From Ochrobactrum teleogrylli (GTDB lineage: Bacteria > Pseudomonadota > Alphaproteobacteria > Rhizobiales > Rhizobiaceae), in assembly GCF_006376685.1 (NCBI RefSeq), contig NZ_VEWL01000013.1:1-64000 (forward strand): DNA of 64,000 nt, read 5' to 3'. This document shows positions 9,414-18,277 of the stretch, piece by piece (positions within the stretch are counted from its first letter, which is position 1; every line of letters begins with the position of its first letter). The notes under the pieces are model-generated. The model saw only the letters and a list, made by a program, of their open reading frames with translations, did not search any database and was not told where the DNA came from. A program made the position numbers and the translations under genes.

Positions 9414-9478
9414 TGCATACAGAATACAAAATACTTGCGTCGCGCTGAGACCTGCCATATGCATATTGCATACAGAAT
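9414..9478. promoter_or_regulatory. Candidate GntR operators (repeated TGCATACAGAAT)
   Basis: The 12-mer TGCATACAGAAT occurs at 9414-9425 and 9467-9478, 53 bases apart, in the same orientation. The second copy abuts a perfect palindrome ATATGCATAT at 9457-9466. Both lie between the divergent GntR and PdxA2-like genes. FCD-type GntR proteins commonly bind sites of the form TTGTATACAA, which these resemble. Assignment to this regulator is inference from position. Confidence 0.5.
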
Positions 9479-9497
9479 GCAGACGAGGAGGATACGA

Positions 9498-10529
9498 ATG
9501 ACCGCTAATGGCGCTGAACCGAGCGTGATTGCGCTTGCAATGGGGGATCCAGCCGGTGTCAGTCCCGAGCTGACAGCACGTCTCCTCGCTTTGCCCGATG
9601 TCAGAAAGGAAGCGCATCTCATCGTGTTTGGTGATCGCCGCATTCTGGACGAAGGTGCGCATATTGCGGGTGTTGAGCTTGATCTTCAGGAATCCACTCT
9701 CGAAAATGCACCGAACATGCCGGTCGGCAAGCACGTCTTCATTGACTTGAGGAATCTCGATCCGAAGGATGTTGTGCGCAGTGAAGCCACGCTGGTCGGG
9801 GGAACTTTTGCAACCCAGAACTTTCGTACTGCATTGGAATTTGCCGATGCCGGGCATGCGCAGGCTGTTTGCTTTACGCCGTTCAACAAGCAGGCCATGC
9901 GGTTCGCCTATCCAGGTTATGACGACGAAATCCGCTTTGTTGCCGATGTGCTGGGTTTCAAAGGCAAGGTGCGTGAGTTCAATGTTCTGGAGAAAGTCTG
10001 GAACGCACGCGTGACGTCGCATATTCCACTCAAGGATGTAGCTGCGACCTTGACTGTTGAAGGAATTCTCGCCGAGCTGGAACTGGCCTGGTTTTGCTTG
10101 AAGAAGGCGGGATATGACAATCCGAAGATCGCAGTGGCCGGACTCAATCCGCATGCCGGTGATGGCGGCAGCTTTGGTATGGAAGAAATTGACATCATTG
10201 AGCCTGCAGTCAAGGCGGCGAACGCCAAGGGGTTCGATGTCGATGGTCCATTTCCGGCTGACACAGTATTTCTGCGCGCGCTGAAGGATGGCTTTCAGGC
10301 GGTGCTGACCATGTATCACGATCAGGGGCAGATCGCGATGAAGCTGATGGGCTTCGACAAAGGTGTGACAATGATGGGCGGATTGCCCTTCCCCCTTTGC
10401 ACTCCTGCTCACGGCACTGCCTACGATATTGCCGGGAAGGGCGTCGCCGACGTGGGGGCCACGCGCGAAGCGATCCTGCTCGCGGCACGAATGGCGAAAA
10501 GAGCAGCTGCACTTTCAGACGCGGCCTGA
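9498..10529 (+). CDS. pdxA2: PdxA2-like 4-phospho-hydroxyacid dehydrogenase
   Basis: This 343-residue protein belongs to the PdxA family. It has AMGDPAGVSPE at residues 14-24, NPHAGDGGSFG and MYHDQGQIAMK, which carry metal and phosphate ligands, and AHGTAYDIAGKG near the C-terminus. The last motif is of the PdxA2 catabolic type rather than the 'VDHGTALDLAG' of vitamin B6 PdxA. PdxA2 enzymes oxidise 4-phospho-D-erythronate or threonate, and decarboxylation to DHAP follows. The gene opens an operon with a TTT transporter, an isomerase and a DhaKL kinase, so a sugar-acid catabolic role is likely. The ATG at 9498 follows a good ribosome site (gaggagg). Confidence 0.8.
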   Translation: MTANGAEPSVIALAMGDPAGVSPELTARLLALPDVRKEAHLIVFGDRRILDEGAHIAGVELDLQESTLENAPNMPVGKHVFIDLRNLDPKDVVRSEATLVGGTFATQNFRTALEFADAGHAQAVCFTPFNKQAMRFAYPGYDDEIRFVADVLGFKGKVREFNVLEKVWNARVTSHIPLKDVAATLTVEGILAELELAWFCLKKAGYDNPKIAVAGLNPHAGDGGSFGMEEIDIIEPAVKAANAKGFDVDGPFPADTVFLRALKDGFQAVLTMYHDQGQIAMKLMGFDKGVTMMGGLPFPLCTPAHGTAYDIAGKGVADVGATREAILLAARMAKRAAALSDAA

Positions 10530-10594
10530 TTTTCGACATTTTGACACTATCGGCATGGGGGGAGGCCTGTGCCGCTTAACTGGGAGGATGGACC

Positions 10595-11584
10595 ATGAAG
10601 AAGTCTTTGCATATCGCGTGCCTGGCGGCAGGTGTGGCAATAATCGCATCATCTGCTTTGGCATTCGAGCCGACACGGCCCGTGGAGTTTGTCGTGACCG
10701 CCGGACCGGGCGGCGGCACGGATATTTTTGCGCGTACGATCCAGTCTATCATCGGTAAATATGATCTGATGAGCGCGCCAATCGTTGTCACAAACAAAGG
10801 CAGCGCAGGCGGAGCGGAAGGCTTTGTCTATACTGCTGGCTATAAGGGCGATCCTTACAAGCTCGCATTCGGAACCAACAACGCCTACCTTCTGCCAGTG
10901 CGCGCCAAAGTTCCTTATAAATCGACAGATTTGCTCCCCGTCTCGGCGCTTGCTTCGGATGAATTCATTCTTTGGGTCAATGGAAAGTCCGACTTCAAGA
11001 CAGCCGCAGAGTTTATCGCCAAGGCGAAAGATGATGCGGGCATGAAGATTGGCGGCAGCCAGTCCAAGGACGTTGACCAGATTCTGACATCCATGATCAA
11101 CGATGCCACGGGCTCAAAGCTTGGCTATATCCCGTTCAAAAGCGGTGGCGAAGCCGCCGTTCAGCTTGCGGGCGAGCATATCGCGGCCAATGTCAACAAT
11201 CCGAGTGAGAACCTCGGTCAATGGCAGGCGGGTATGGTGAAGCCACTTTGTGTTTTCAAGGGAGAAAAGCTCAAGGGTGACGGCAAGGTTGCTGGCGACA
11301 TGGGTTGGAGCGACATCCCGACCTGCAAGGAAGCAGGAATTACAATCGAAAATTACTCCATGCCACGCACCGTATGGCTTCCAGCCGGCGTCGATCAGGA
11401 CGTCGTCGATTACTATGCAGGCGTACTCAAGAAGGTTGCAGAGACACCTGAATGGGCGAAGTATCTTGCCGATAGTTCGCAATCTTCCGCCTATATGAGC
11501 GGTGGTGAACTCGCATCCTTTATCAAGAACGATGAAACAGCGGTAACAGCCGTGCTCAAGCGTGAAGGCTGGCTCGCCAACTGA
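10595..11584 (+). CDS. TTT transporter periplasmic binding protein (TctC family)
   Basis: This 329-residue protein starts with a signal peptide (MKKSLHIACLAAGVAIIASS, then ALA|FEP). The Bug/TctC fold follows, with RPVEFVVTAGPGGGTDIFAR, IVVTNKGSAGGAEG and GYIPFKSGGEAAVQLAG. It delivers a small carboxylate to the TctAB membrane pair, powered by an ion gradient. An aggagg-type ribosome site precedes the ATG. The ligand is presumably a sugar acid or related carboxylate used by the PdxA2/DhaKL enzymes, not necessarily citrate. Confidence 0.85.
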   Translation: MKKSLHIACLAAGVAIIASSALAFEPTRPVEFVVTAGPGGGTDIFARTIQSIIGKYDLMSAPIVVTNKGSAGGAEGFVYTAGYKGDPYKLAFGTNNAYLLPVRAKVPYKSTDLLPVSALASDEFILWVNGKSDFKTAAEFIAKAKDDAGMKIGGSQSKDVDQILTSMINDATGSKLGYIPFKSGGEAAVQLAGEHIAANVNNPSENLGQWQAGMVKPLCVFKGEKLKGDGKVAGDMGWSDIPTCKEAGITIENYSMPRTVWLPAGVDQDVVDYYAGVLKKVAETPEWAKYLADSSQSSAYMSGGELASFIKNDETAVTAVLKREGWLAN

Positions 11585-11646
11585 CGTTTTGTGCAGTCAT
11601 GCAGACGCCGATGGCGTCTGCATCATTCATCAAAGGGGTTCATCCC

Positions 11647-12147
11647 ATGAGTGATAAAGGTGAAGGCGGCATTTCCCGCTTCGTCATCGAGACGGGTGTT
11701 GCTCTCCTTACAGGCGCGCTGGGAGCGGCGGTCTGTTTCGGCGCACAACAGGCCGGTACAGGCTGGACGGAAATGGGGCCGGATGCGGGTTATTTTCCGT
11801 TCTACATCGGGCTGCTGATCATGTTCGGAAGTGCGGTCAATCTCGGTGTGGCATTTGTAAAACATCGCGGTAGCGGGGAAGTCTTCGTTGAACTCTCCCG
11901 GCTGAAACCGGTTTTCGGTTTCGCCTTGCCGCTCGTTGCCTTCGCTGCCATATCCTCGGTTCTCGGGTTGTATGTCGGCACGGCACTCTACATCGCTGGA
12001 GCGATGATGTTTCAGGGACGCTACAAGTGGTGGGCTTCCATATCAGCCGGTATCGCCATTTCCCTGTTCTTTTTCGTCATTTTTGAAATCGGCTTCAAGG
12101 TTCCGCTCCTTAAAGGCCCGGTCGAGGCTTTCTTCGGCATTTATTGA
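11647..12147 (+). CDS. TTT transporter small membrane subunit (TctB family)
   Basis: This 166-residue protein has four hydrophobic segments (ETGVALLTGALGAAVCFG, FPFYIGLLIMFGSAVNLG, FGFALPLVAFAAISS and GIAISLFFFVIFEIGF). This is the layout of TctB, the small subunit that pairs with TctA in the inner membrane. The ATG at 11647 follows aaagggg. An earlier ATG at 11599 would add a nonsense leader. It sits between the binding-protein gene and the large permease gene, the standard TTT order C-B-A. Confidence 0.83.
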   Translation: MSDKGEGGISRFVIETGVALLTGALGAAVCFGAQQAGTGWTEMGPDAGYFPFYIGLLIMFGSAVNLGVAFVKHRGSGEVFVELSRLKPVFGFALPLVAFAAISSVLGLYVGTALYIAGAMMFQGRYKWWASISAGIAISLFFFVIFEIGFKVPLLKGPVEAFFGIY

Positions 12148-12180
12148 TACCGGAAAGTCCGATGTCTTTGGAGGAAAGAC

Positions 12181-13710
12181 ATGGAAAACTTCAGTCTCTT
12201 GATGGATGGCTTCGCCCATATACTCAGTTTCAATCATGTTCTGTTGATGATGCTGGGGGTGACACTTGGAATTCTGGTTGGCGTCCTGCCGGGATTGGGC
12301 GCGCCCAATGGCGTTTCCCTGCTTTTGCCGCTGACATTCACGATGGACCCTATTTCCGCGATTATTCTGCTTTCCTGTATGTATTGGGGAGCATTGTTCG
12401 GCGGATCGACAACGTCCATTCTGTTCAATATTCCAGGCGAGCCTTCCTCTGTTGCCACCACGTTCGATGGTTATCCGATGGCGAAGGCCGGACATGCGAG
12501 CCGCGCTTTGACGCTGGCATTCGTTTCCGCTGGTATCGGAGCACTGGCGGGCGTGGTGATGATTACACTGCTCTCCAGCTGGGTTGCCAATTTCGCCCTG
12601 CGGTTTTCATCGCCTGAATATTTCGCTGTTTATTTTCTGGCTTTTGCCAGCTTCATATCCATGGGCGCTCAATCGCCCTTCAAGACGCTCGTTTCCATGA
12701 TGATCGGTTTTGCTTTTGCTTCGGTGGGCATGGATACGATCTCGGGCAATTTGCGCCTGACATTCGAGATACCGGAACTCATCAAGGGTATTTCCTTTCT
12801 GATTGCAGTGATGGGCCTGTTCGGGATCGGCGAATTGTTGCTGACGACGGAAGAGGGGTTACGCTTTGATGGAATCAAGGCGCGGGTGCGTCTCGGTGAG
12901 ATTGGGCGTACGCTGCTGGAAATGCCGCGCTACTGGTTTACGCTTGCACGATCGACGCTGATCGGTATCTGGATGGGCATAACACCCGCCGGGCCAACGG
13001 CCGCATCCTTTATGAGCTATGGCGTGGCCCGTCGTTCCGCCCGTGATAAATCGAAGTTCGGCAAGGGGGACCCTCGCGGTATCGTGGCACCGGAAACCGC
13101 TGACCATTCAGCCGGTACATCTGCGCTTCTCCCGATGCTTGCGCTTGGCGTGCCGGGTTCGGCTACCGCTGCTGTGATGATGGGCGGCCTGATGATCTGG
13201 GGCCTCACTCCCGGCCCGACATTGTTCACGGATCGTCCGGATTTCGTGTGGGGCCTGATTGCGTCCATGTATCTTGGCAATATCGTCGCCGTTATTCTGG
13301 TACTCGCGACCGTGCCGCTCTACGCATCTATTCTGCGCGTGCCGTTCTCGATCATCGGACCGATCATTGTTGCGGTCATTTTCTCCGGTGCCTATCAGGT
13401 CGCCAACTCGATAACCGACGTCTGGCTGGTTATCGCATTCGGGGTGCTGGGTTATATCTTCAAGAAACTAGATTATCCGCTGGCGCCGTTGGTTCTCGCC
13501 ATGGTTCTCGGAGACAAGGCAGAAGATGCATTCCGTCAGTCGATGATGATGTCCGGCGGCGAACTTTCCATATTCTGGTCGAATGGCTTGGTTGCGTCGT
13601 TAATGACGCTCGGCGTCTTCCTGCTTGTTTCTCCCGCCATCTTCTGGGGTATTGCCAAACTGCGCAGCCGAAAAACCGAAATTTCCTCCGGTAACAGCAA
13701 TATGGCGTGA
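12181..13710 (+). CDS. TTT transporter large membrane subunit (TctA family)
   Basis: This 509-residue permease carries the TctA signature near the N-terminus (GVTLGILVGVLPGLGAPNGVS). A second, symmetric copy follows around residues 255-275 (LIGIWMGITPAGPTAASFMSYG), as do PETADHSAGTSALLPMLALG and GSATAAVMMGGLMIWGL. It forms the solute channel with TctB. A ggagg ribosome site precedes the ATG. The 3' end overlaps or abuts the isomerase start (GTGA at 13707-13710), so the operon continues. Confidence 0.87.
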   Translation: MENFSLLMDGFAHILSFNHVLLMMLGVTLGILVGVLPGLGAPNGVSLLLPLTFTMDPISAIILLSCMYWGALFGGSTTSILFNIPGEPSSVATTFDGYPMAKAGHASRALTLAFVSAGIGALAGVVMITLLSSWVANFALRFSSPEYFAVYFLAFASFISMGAQSPFKTLVSMMIGFAFASVGMDTISGNLRLTFEIPELIKGISFLIAVMGLFGIGELLLTTEEGLRFDGIKARVRLGEIGRTLLEMPRYWFTLARSTLIGIWMGITPAGPTAASFMSYGVARRSARDKSKFGKGDPRGIVAPETADHSAGTSALLPMLALGVPGSATAAVMMGGLMIWGLTPGPTLFTDRPDFVWGLIASMYLGNIVAVILVLATVPLYASILRVPFSIIGPIIVAVIFSGAYQVANSITDVWLVIAFGVLGYIFKKLDYPLAPLVLAMVLGDKAEDAFRQSMMMSGGELSIFWSNGLVASLMTLGVFLLVSPAIFWGIAKLRSRKTEISSGNSNMA

Positions 13711-13715
13711 CTTTG

Positions 13716-14684
13716 ATGGATCACACAAAAGAACAGGAACACAAGTTGAAACAGACGACATCCAAATGGACACGTGAAACCTGGCCGATTGCAGCGGCGA
13801 TGATCCAGTATCCCAATATGCTGCCGGATGGCAGTTCGGTGCAGGATCAGTCGCCAGAAGATTGGGCGCGCACTTTGTCTGACGTTGCGGATGCAGGGTT
13901 TACCGAACTCGATCCAACTGACAGCTGGTTGCGGCTGGCGGATTTGTCCCCGGCCCGTCTTAATGAGTTCATGGCGGTCGCCAAATCGCTTGGCTTCACG
14001 ATACCTGCGATTTCCACCTCGCGGCGCAGCGTGATCGATGCACGACACGGCGACGAATATCTGGCCTATGGGCACAAGGTCATCGACACGGCCAAGGAAG
14101 TCGGCGCCAGTTGCGTTTCCTTCGGGCTTTTTGAACCGCTGACGGACGCGCAGAAACAGGCATTGTGGTTCTGGACGGTCGATGGAGCGAAGAATCCTGA
14201 CGATCCGGCTATCTGGAACAAGGCTGTTGAACGCATTCGCGAACTCGGTCGCCACGCAGAGGAGCTTGGTATAGAGCTGTCGCTTGAAATGTACGAGGAT
14301 ACTTATCTCGGCACTGCGGACAGCGCAGTTCGTTTTGTTGAGGACGTGGGTCTCGAAAATGTTGGGATCAATGCCGATCTGGGTAATCTCATTCGTCTGC
14401 ACCGCCCGGTCGAGCATTGGCAGAAGATGATGGAGAAGGTCGCGCCTTACGCAAAGTTCTGGCACGTCAAGAACTACACCCGTACAGAAGATCCAGCGTC
14501 CGGTATCATCGTCACGCATCCTGCTCCTCTTGAAAGCGGGATCATCAATTATCGTGCAGCGATCAGAATGGCGCTGGATCACGGATTTGCCAGTCCGCTA
14601 TTATGTGAACATTATGGTGGCGACGGGCTTTCCGTTGCGGCAACAAATCGTGACTACCTACGCCGCATCCTGCCTCGCGGCTAA
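13716..14684 (+). CDS. TIM-barrel sugar (phosphate) isomerase/epimerase, xylose-isomerase-like
   Basis: This protein of about 322 residues has the AP endonuclease 2/xylose isomerase-like fold. AGFTELDPTDSWLRLAD, ELSLEMYEDTYLG with a metal-binding Glu, GINADLGNLIRL, AKFWHVKNYTR and LLCEHYGGDG are spaced like the metal-ligand strands of this family. It probably isomerises or epimerises the substrate imported by the TTT system. The ATG at 13716 or the GTG at 13707 (four-base overlap with tctA) could be the start. The exact substrate is not recognisable. Confidence 0.75.
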   Translation: MDHTKEQEHKLKQTTSKWTRETWPIAAAMIQYPNMLPDGSSVQDQSPEDWARTLSDVADAGFTELDPTDSWLRLADLSPARLNEFMAVAKSLGFTIPAISTSRRSVIDARHGDEYLAYGHKVIDTAKEVGASCVSFGLFEPLTDAQKQALWFWTVDGAKNPDDPAIWNKAVERIRELGRHAEELGIELSLEMYEDTYLGTADSAVRFVEDVGLENVGINADLGNLIRLHRPVEHWQKMMEKVAPYAKFWHVKNYTRTEDPASGIIVTHPAPLESGIINYRAAIRMALDHGFASPLLCEHYGGDGLSVAATNRDYLRRILPRG

Positions 14685-14708
14685 TGACCCAGATTAAGGA
14701 CTGTTTTA

Positions 14709-16412
14709 ATGACGACCATTTTCGACGCGCCGGAGGAGTTTGCCTCGACCGCTCTTGCCGGTTTTGCCAGTATCTTTAGCCGCTATGTTCGCCACGTGCG
14801 TGGCGGCGTTGTGCGCTCCACAAAGGTGCCTCACGGCAAGGTCGCTGTTGTCGTGGGCGGCGGCTCTGGCCATTACCCTGCATTTGCCGGATATGTGGGG
14901 CCGGGACTCGCGGATGCAGCCGTTGCCGGTGACGTATTTGCGTCACCTTCCACGGCGGCGGTGGCGCGTATCTGCCGGCAGGCGCATAAGGGCGGCGGTA
15001 TTCTATTGGGCTTCGGCAATTACGCCGGGGACGTCCTCAATTTTGGCGTGGCCGCCGAACGTCTGCGTGCCGAGGGTATCGACGTCCGCATCGTGCCCGT
15101 GACCGATGATGTGGCTAGCGCGTCGATGGATATGCACGAGAAGCGGCGCGGCATTGCTGGTGATCTGGTCGTGTTCAAGATTGCCGGTGCCGCTGCTGAG
15201 GCTGGTCTGTCACTGGATGAGGTTGAACGCCTTGCACGTCTCGCGAATGCTAATACTGTGTCTTTCGGTGTTGCCTTCAAAGGCTGTACTTTGCCTGGCG
15301 CTCCGCACCCGCTCTTTACCGTACCGGAAGGCCAGATGGCGCTTGGTCTCGGCATTCATGGCGAACCGGGGATCAAGGAAGAGGCGATCCTGCCTGCCTC
15401 CGGTCTGGCAAACCTGCTGGTTGAGAAACTTCTGGCGGAACGCCCCGAAGGAACGCAAAAAGTTGGCGTTATCCTGAACGGTCTTGGTGCGACCAAATAT
15501 GAAGAACTGTTCGTCTTGTGGACGGCGATTGCGTCGCTGCTGGAAAAAGCTGATCTTCACGTTGTCGCTCCGGAAGCTGGTGAGTTTGTTACCAGTCTCG
15601 ACATGCAAGGCTGCTCGTTGACCCTTCTTTGGCTCGATGACGAACTCGAGCGCTATTGGACGGCAGCTTGCGATACGCCGGTTCTGCGTCGCGGCGAAGC
15701 AATCGCAGTCGAGCCTGCGGATGATGTCATTGCCAACGAGGATGCGGTTTCTGTTTTTGCTCCAGCCGATGAGGCGGGGCAGGCCGGTGGCGTTTGCATT
15801 CAGGGTATTTTGCACGCCGTCGCCGACGTACTGGTCGAGGCCGAAGAAGAACTTGGTCGTATCGATGCTTTTGCAGGCGACGGCGATCATGGGCAAGGCA
15901 TGCGTCGAGGCTCCGCGGCTGCAAAAGATGCAGCGGATCAGGCTGTTAAGGCAGGTGCCGGTGCTGCAAGCGTATTGGCTGTGGCAGGCGACGCCTGGGC
16001 AGACCGGGCCGGAGGAACATCTGGCGCGCTATGGGGTCTTCTGCTGCGCTCTTGGAGCACCGAGCTTTCCGACAATGGCAAGATTGAGGAGGGTGCGGTC
16101 GTTCGCGGCAGCAGACGCGCGCTTGATTCAGTGACAACCCTTGGTGGGGCTAAACCAGGCGACAAGACATTGGTTGATGCGTTTGTTCCTTTCGTGGAAA
16201 CGCTCGAAAGGGCGTTTGCATCTGGCAAGACGTTGGCCGATGCCTGGAACAATGCTGCAGAGACTGCAAAGGCGGCGGCAGACGCGACGGCGCCACTTGT
16301 GCCGAAACTCGGTCGAGCAAGACCCTTGGCTGAGAAGAGCATCGGACATGCGGATGCAGGGGCCATTTCGCTGGCGCTGGTCGCGAAAACCGTCGGCAGG
16401 AAGCTGAGTTAA
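14709..16412 (+). CDS. Fused DhaK-DhaL ATP-dependent ketose kinase (dihydroxyacetone/erythrulose kinase type)
   Basis: This 567-residue protein has an N-terminal DhaK domain (about 1-330) and a C-terminal DhaL domain (about 365-567). DhaK shows GGGSGHYPAFAGYVGPG and GLGIHGEPGI, whose His forms the covalent hemiaminal with the keto sugar. DhaL shows GDGDHGQGM, with Mg-ATP aspartates, and DRAGGTSGALWG. Fused enzymes use ATP rather than the PTS. Related enzymes phosphorylate dihydroxyacetone or D/L-erythrulose. In this operon a C4 ketose made by the TIM-barrel isomerase is a plausible substrate. It is last in the operon. Confidence 0.85.
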   Translation: MTTIFDAPEEFASTALAGFASIFSRYVRHVRGGVVRSTKVPHGKVAVVVGGGSGHYPAFAGYVGPGLADAAVAGDVFASPSTAAVARICRQAHKGGGILLGFGNYAGDVLNFGVAAERLRAEGIDVRIVPVTDDVASASMDMHEKRRGIAGDLVVFKIAGAAAEAGLSLDEVERLARLANANTVSFGVAFKGCTLPGAPHPLFTVPEGQMALGLGIHGEPGIKEEAILPASGLANLLVEKLLAERPEGTQKVGVILNGLGATKYEELFVLWTAIASLLEKADLHVVAPEAGEFVTSLDMQGCSLTLLWLDDELERYWTAACDTPVLRRGEAIAVEPADDVIANEDAVSVFAPADEAGQAGGVCIQGILHAVADVLVEAEEELGRIDAFAGDGDHGQGMRRGSAAAKDAADQAVKAGAGAASVLAVAGDAWADRAGGTSGALWGLLLRSWSTELSDNGKIEEGAVVRGSRRALDSVTTLGGAKPGDKTLVDAFVPFVETLERAFASGKTLADAWNNAAETAKAAADATAPLVPKLGRARPLAEKSIGHADAGAISLALVAKTVGRKLS

Positions 16413-16503
16413 TTTTCTATGCCATGGGGTTCTATGTCGTTTCCAGCTCGGTGCCCGATTCAATGATGATTTGAACATCCAAGCCTTGGCTGATGTATTG
16501 TAA

Positions 16504-16531
16504 GCCTCCCGCTCTTTTACGAGTGGGCGGC
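16504..16531 (+). terminator. Possible terminator hairpin after the DhaKL gene
   Basis: GCCTCCCGCTC and GAGTGGGCGGC can pair over 11 positions with two mismatches around a six-base loop, 92 bases after the kinase stop codon. No T-run follows, so it is a weak candidate. Confidence 0.3.
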
Positions 16532-16827
16532 AGCGTTGAGCGGGGCAACCCGCATCGATGCAAAAACTGAATATCGATCAACCGCCTACTTCGGCCTTGG
16601 GGTGATTGAGCGCGGAAACGCCCGACGTTAACTCCTGGCCCGATTTGTGCAGGCGCGTGGCATACGAGAACGCGCCTGCGAAGCCGTTACGAACTGTCCG
16701 GCAACCGCATCAGATACTGGCACGACACCGGTTGAACCGTCGGTGACAATTTTATCAATCACATTTTTATCACGCCGGGATGATCTTCTATCGTCGCCGA
16801 TGATATAAACCTAAGGTTTTATAAAAT

Positions 16828-16842
16828 CTGTAACGTTTCAGA
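16828..16842. promoter_or_regulatory. LacI-type operator, distal copy
   Basis: CTGTAACGTTTCAGA contains the near-palindrome TGTAAC|GTTTCA with the central CG typical of LacI/GalR sites. The identical 15-mer recurs at 17005-17019. The LacI gene at 23594-24634 is the obvious candidate to bind it. Confidence 0.65.
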
Positions 16843-17004
16843 AAATGATTTGGAAAGTAATGGGCATTCTCTTTATCAAGGAGCTCTGGCACTATCGCGT
16901 GACCAAAAAATTGGGAAGAAATAGGATATTAATCTGTTAATTCAGTGAGTTATGATCATTTCCAAATTAAACTCTTGCAATGCAGATGGTTTTGAATACG
17001 ATAC

Positions 17005-17019
17005 CTGTAACGTTTCAGA
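17005..17019. promoter_or_regulatory. LacI-type operator, proximal copy
   Basis: This second identical CTGTAACGTTTCAGA ends 16 bases before the binding-protein ATG, next to the ribosome site. Centre-to-centre distance to the distal copy is 177 bp, close to 17 helical turns. Repression by looping is therefore possible. Confidence 0.65.
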
Positions 17020-17035
17020 TTTGGGAGGAGATGAA

Positions 17036-18277
17036 ATGTATCGATTGAAGTTCGCGACGTTGGTCGCATCGGTGTGCTGCGTAATGACCGGATCGGCATT
17101 CGCGGCCGATCTTGAAGTGACGCATTGGTGGACTTCGGGCGGCGAAGCGGCTGCGGTCAAGGTTCTGGCTGAAAAATTCAATACGCTCGGTGGGGATAAG
17201 TGGGTCGATGGTGCCATCGCCGGCAGTGGCTCTACGGCGCGTCCCATCATCATCAGCCGTATTTTGGGCGGTAATCCGATGGGCGCCACCCAGCTCAATC
17301 ACGGACGGCAGGCGGAAGAACTGGTTCAGGGCGGTTTGATGACCGATCTCACGGAACTCGCTGAAAAGGAAGGATGGGCCGATTTTATACGCCCGAAGAG
17401 CCTGCTTGAATCCTGTACCTATGAGGGGCGTCTTTATTGTGTGCCATTGAACATTCATTCTTGGGAATGGATGTGGATCAACCCGCAAGCCTTTCGAGAC
17501 GCTGGCGCAGAACCGCCGAAAAACTGGCGCGACCTCGTTGCTGCGGGGCCAAAGCTCAAGGAAAAGAACATCGTGCCGCTGGCTACCGGTGATGGATGGC
17601 AAGTGAACGGCATGTTGACGGTTTTGACGACAGCCATTGGTGGCAAGGACCTCTACCTCAAAGTCAATAAGGACAAGGATGCCGAAGCGGCGCGCGGTCC
17701 TGAAATGAAGAAGGTTTTCGAGGCGCTGGCTGAGGCACGCGGGCTGGCTGATCCCGGTTATGTCGGTCGCTCATGGAACGAAGCCACGAATATGGTGCTG
17801 ACAGGCCGGGCCGGTACGCAGATCATGGGCGACTGGGCGCAGGGCGAATTCGGCACGGCGGGCAAGGTTGCCGGGAAAGACTATGACTGCCTGCCGGGGC
17901 TTGGCGTTCACCAATATCTCGATACGGGTGGTGACGCGATTTATTTCCCCAAAAACAAGGATCCAGAAGTCACCACGGCTCAGCTCAAACTGGCGAGCAT
18001 GCTTGTTTCCAAAGAGACGCAGGTGGCTTTCAATCTCGCAAAAGGATCGCTGCCGATCCGTGGCGACATTGACCTCGACACGGCTTCGAGTTGCATGCGC
18101 GCAGGCATTGATATCCTGAAGAATCCGGACAATATCGTTCCGTCGGTTGAGCAGTTGCGTGCGCCCGATACACAGGGGCAGATCGAAAGCCTTGCGGCGG
18201 AATTCTTTTCTAATCCCGACATGACGGTCGATGATATTCAGGAACGGTTTGCGGAGATCATCGAACAGGCGCATTAG
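17036..18277 (+). CDS. Sugar ABC transporter substrate-binding protein (CUT1)
   Basis: This 413-residue periplasmic protein has a signal peptide (MYRLKFATLVASVCCVMTGSAFA). It continues with the extracellular solute-binding family 1 pattern: DLEVTHWWTSGGEAAAVKVLAEKF, NIHSWEWMWINPQAF, MVLTGRAGTQIMGDWAQGEF. It begins a CUT1 carbohydrate importer operon. The ATG at 17036 follows ggaggag; a longer frame from 16952 overlaps the operator. Its TAG stop lies inside the palindromic element that separates it from the permease genes. The sugar is not identifiable. Confidence 0.88.
   Translation: MYRLKFATLVASVCCVMTGSAFAADLEVTHWWTSGGEAAAVKVLAEKFNTLGGDKWVDGAIAGSGSTARPIIISRILGGNPMGATQLNHGRQAEELVQGGLMTDLTELAEKEGWADFIRPKSLLESCTYEGRLYCVPLNIHSWEWMWINPQAFRDAGAEPPKNWRDLVAAGPKLKEKNIVPLATGDGWQVNGMLTVLTTAIGGKDLYLKVNKDKDAEAARGPEMKKVFEALAEARGLADPGYVGRSWNEATNMVLTGRAGTQIMGDWAQGEFGTAGKVAGKDYDCLPGLGVHQYLDTGGDAIYFPKNKDPEVTTAQLKLASMLVSKETQVAFNLAKGSLPIRGDIDLDTASSCMRAGIDILKNPDNIVPSVEQLRAPDTQGQIESLAAEFFSNPDMTVDDIQERFAEIIEQAH

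Larger units (their letters stand above)
16413..17035. other. Intergenic regulatory region before the sugar ABC operon
   Basis: This 623-base stretch holds no supported gene. It contains the weak hairpin at 16504-16531 and two identical LacI-type operators at 16828-16842 and 17005-17019. The base composition turns AT-rich after about 16740, as expected for a promoter. The start of transcription probably lies between the two operators. Confidence 0.5.

Noticed and set aside
13536-14582. 348-codon minus-strand frame opposite the TIM-barrel gene
   Set aside because: Antisense shadow of a clear gene; no domain of its own.
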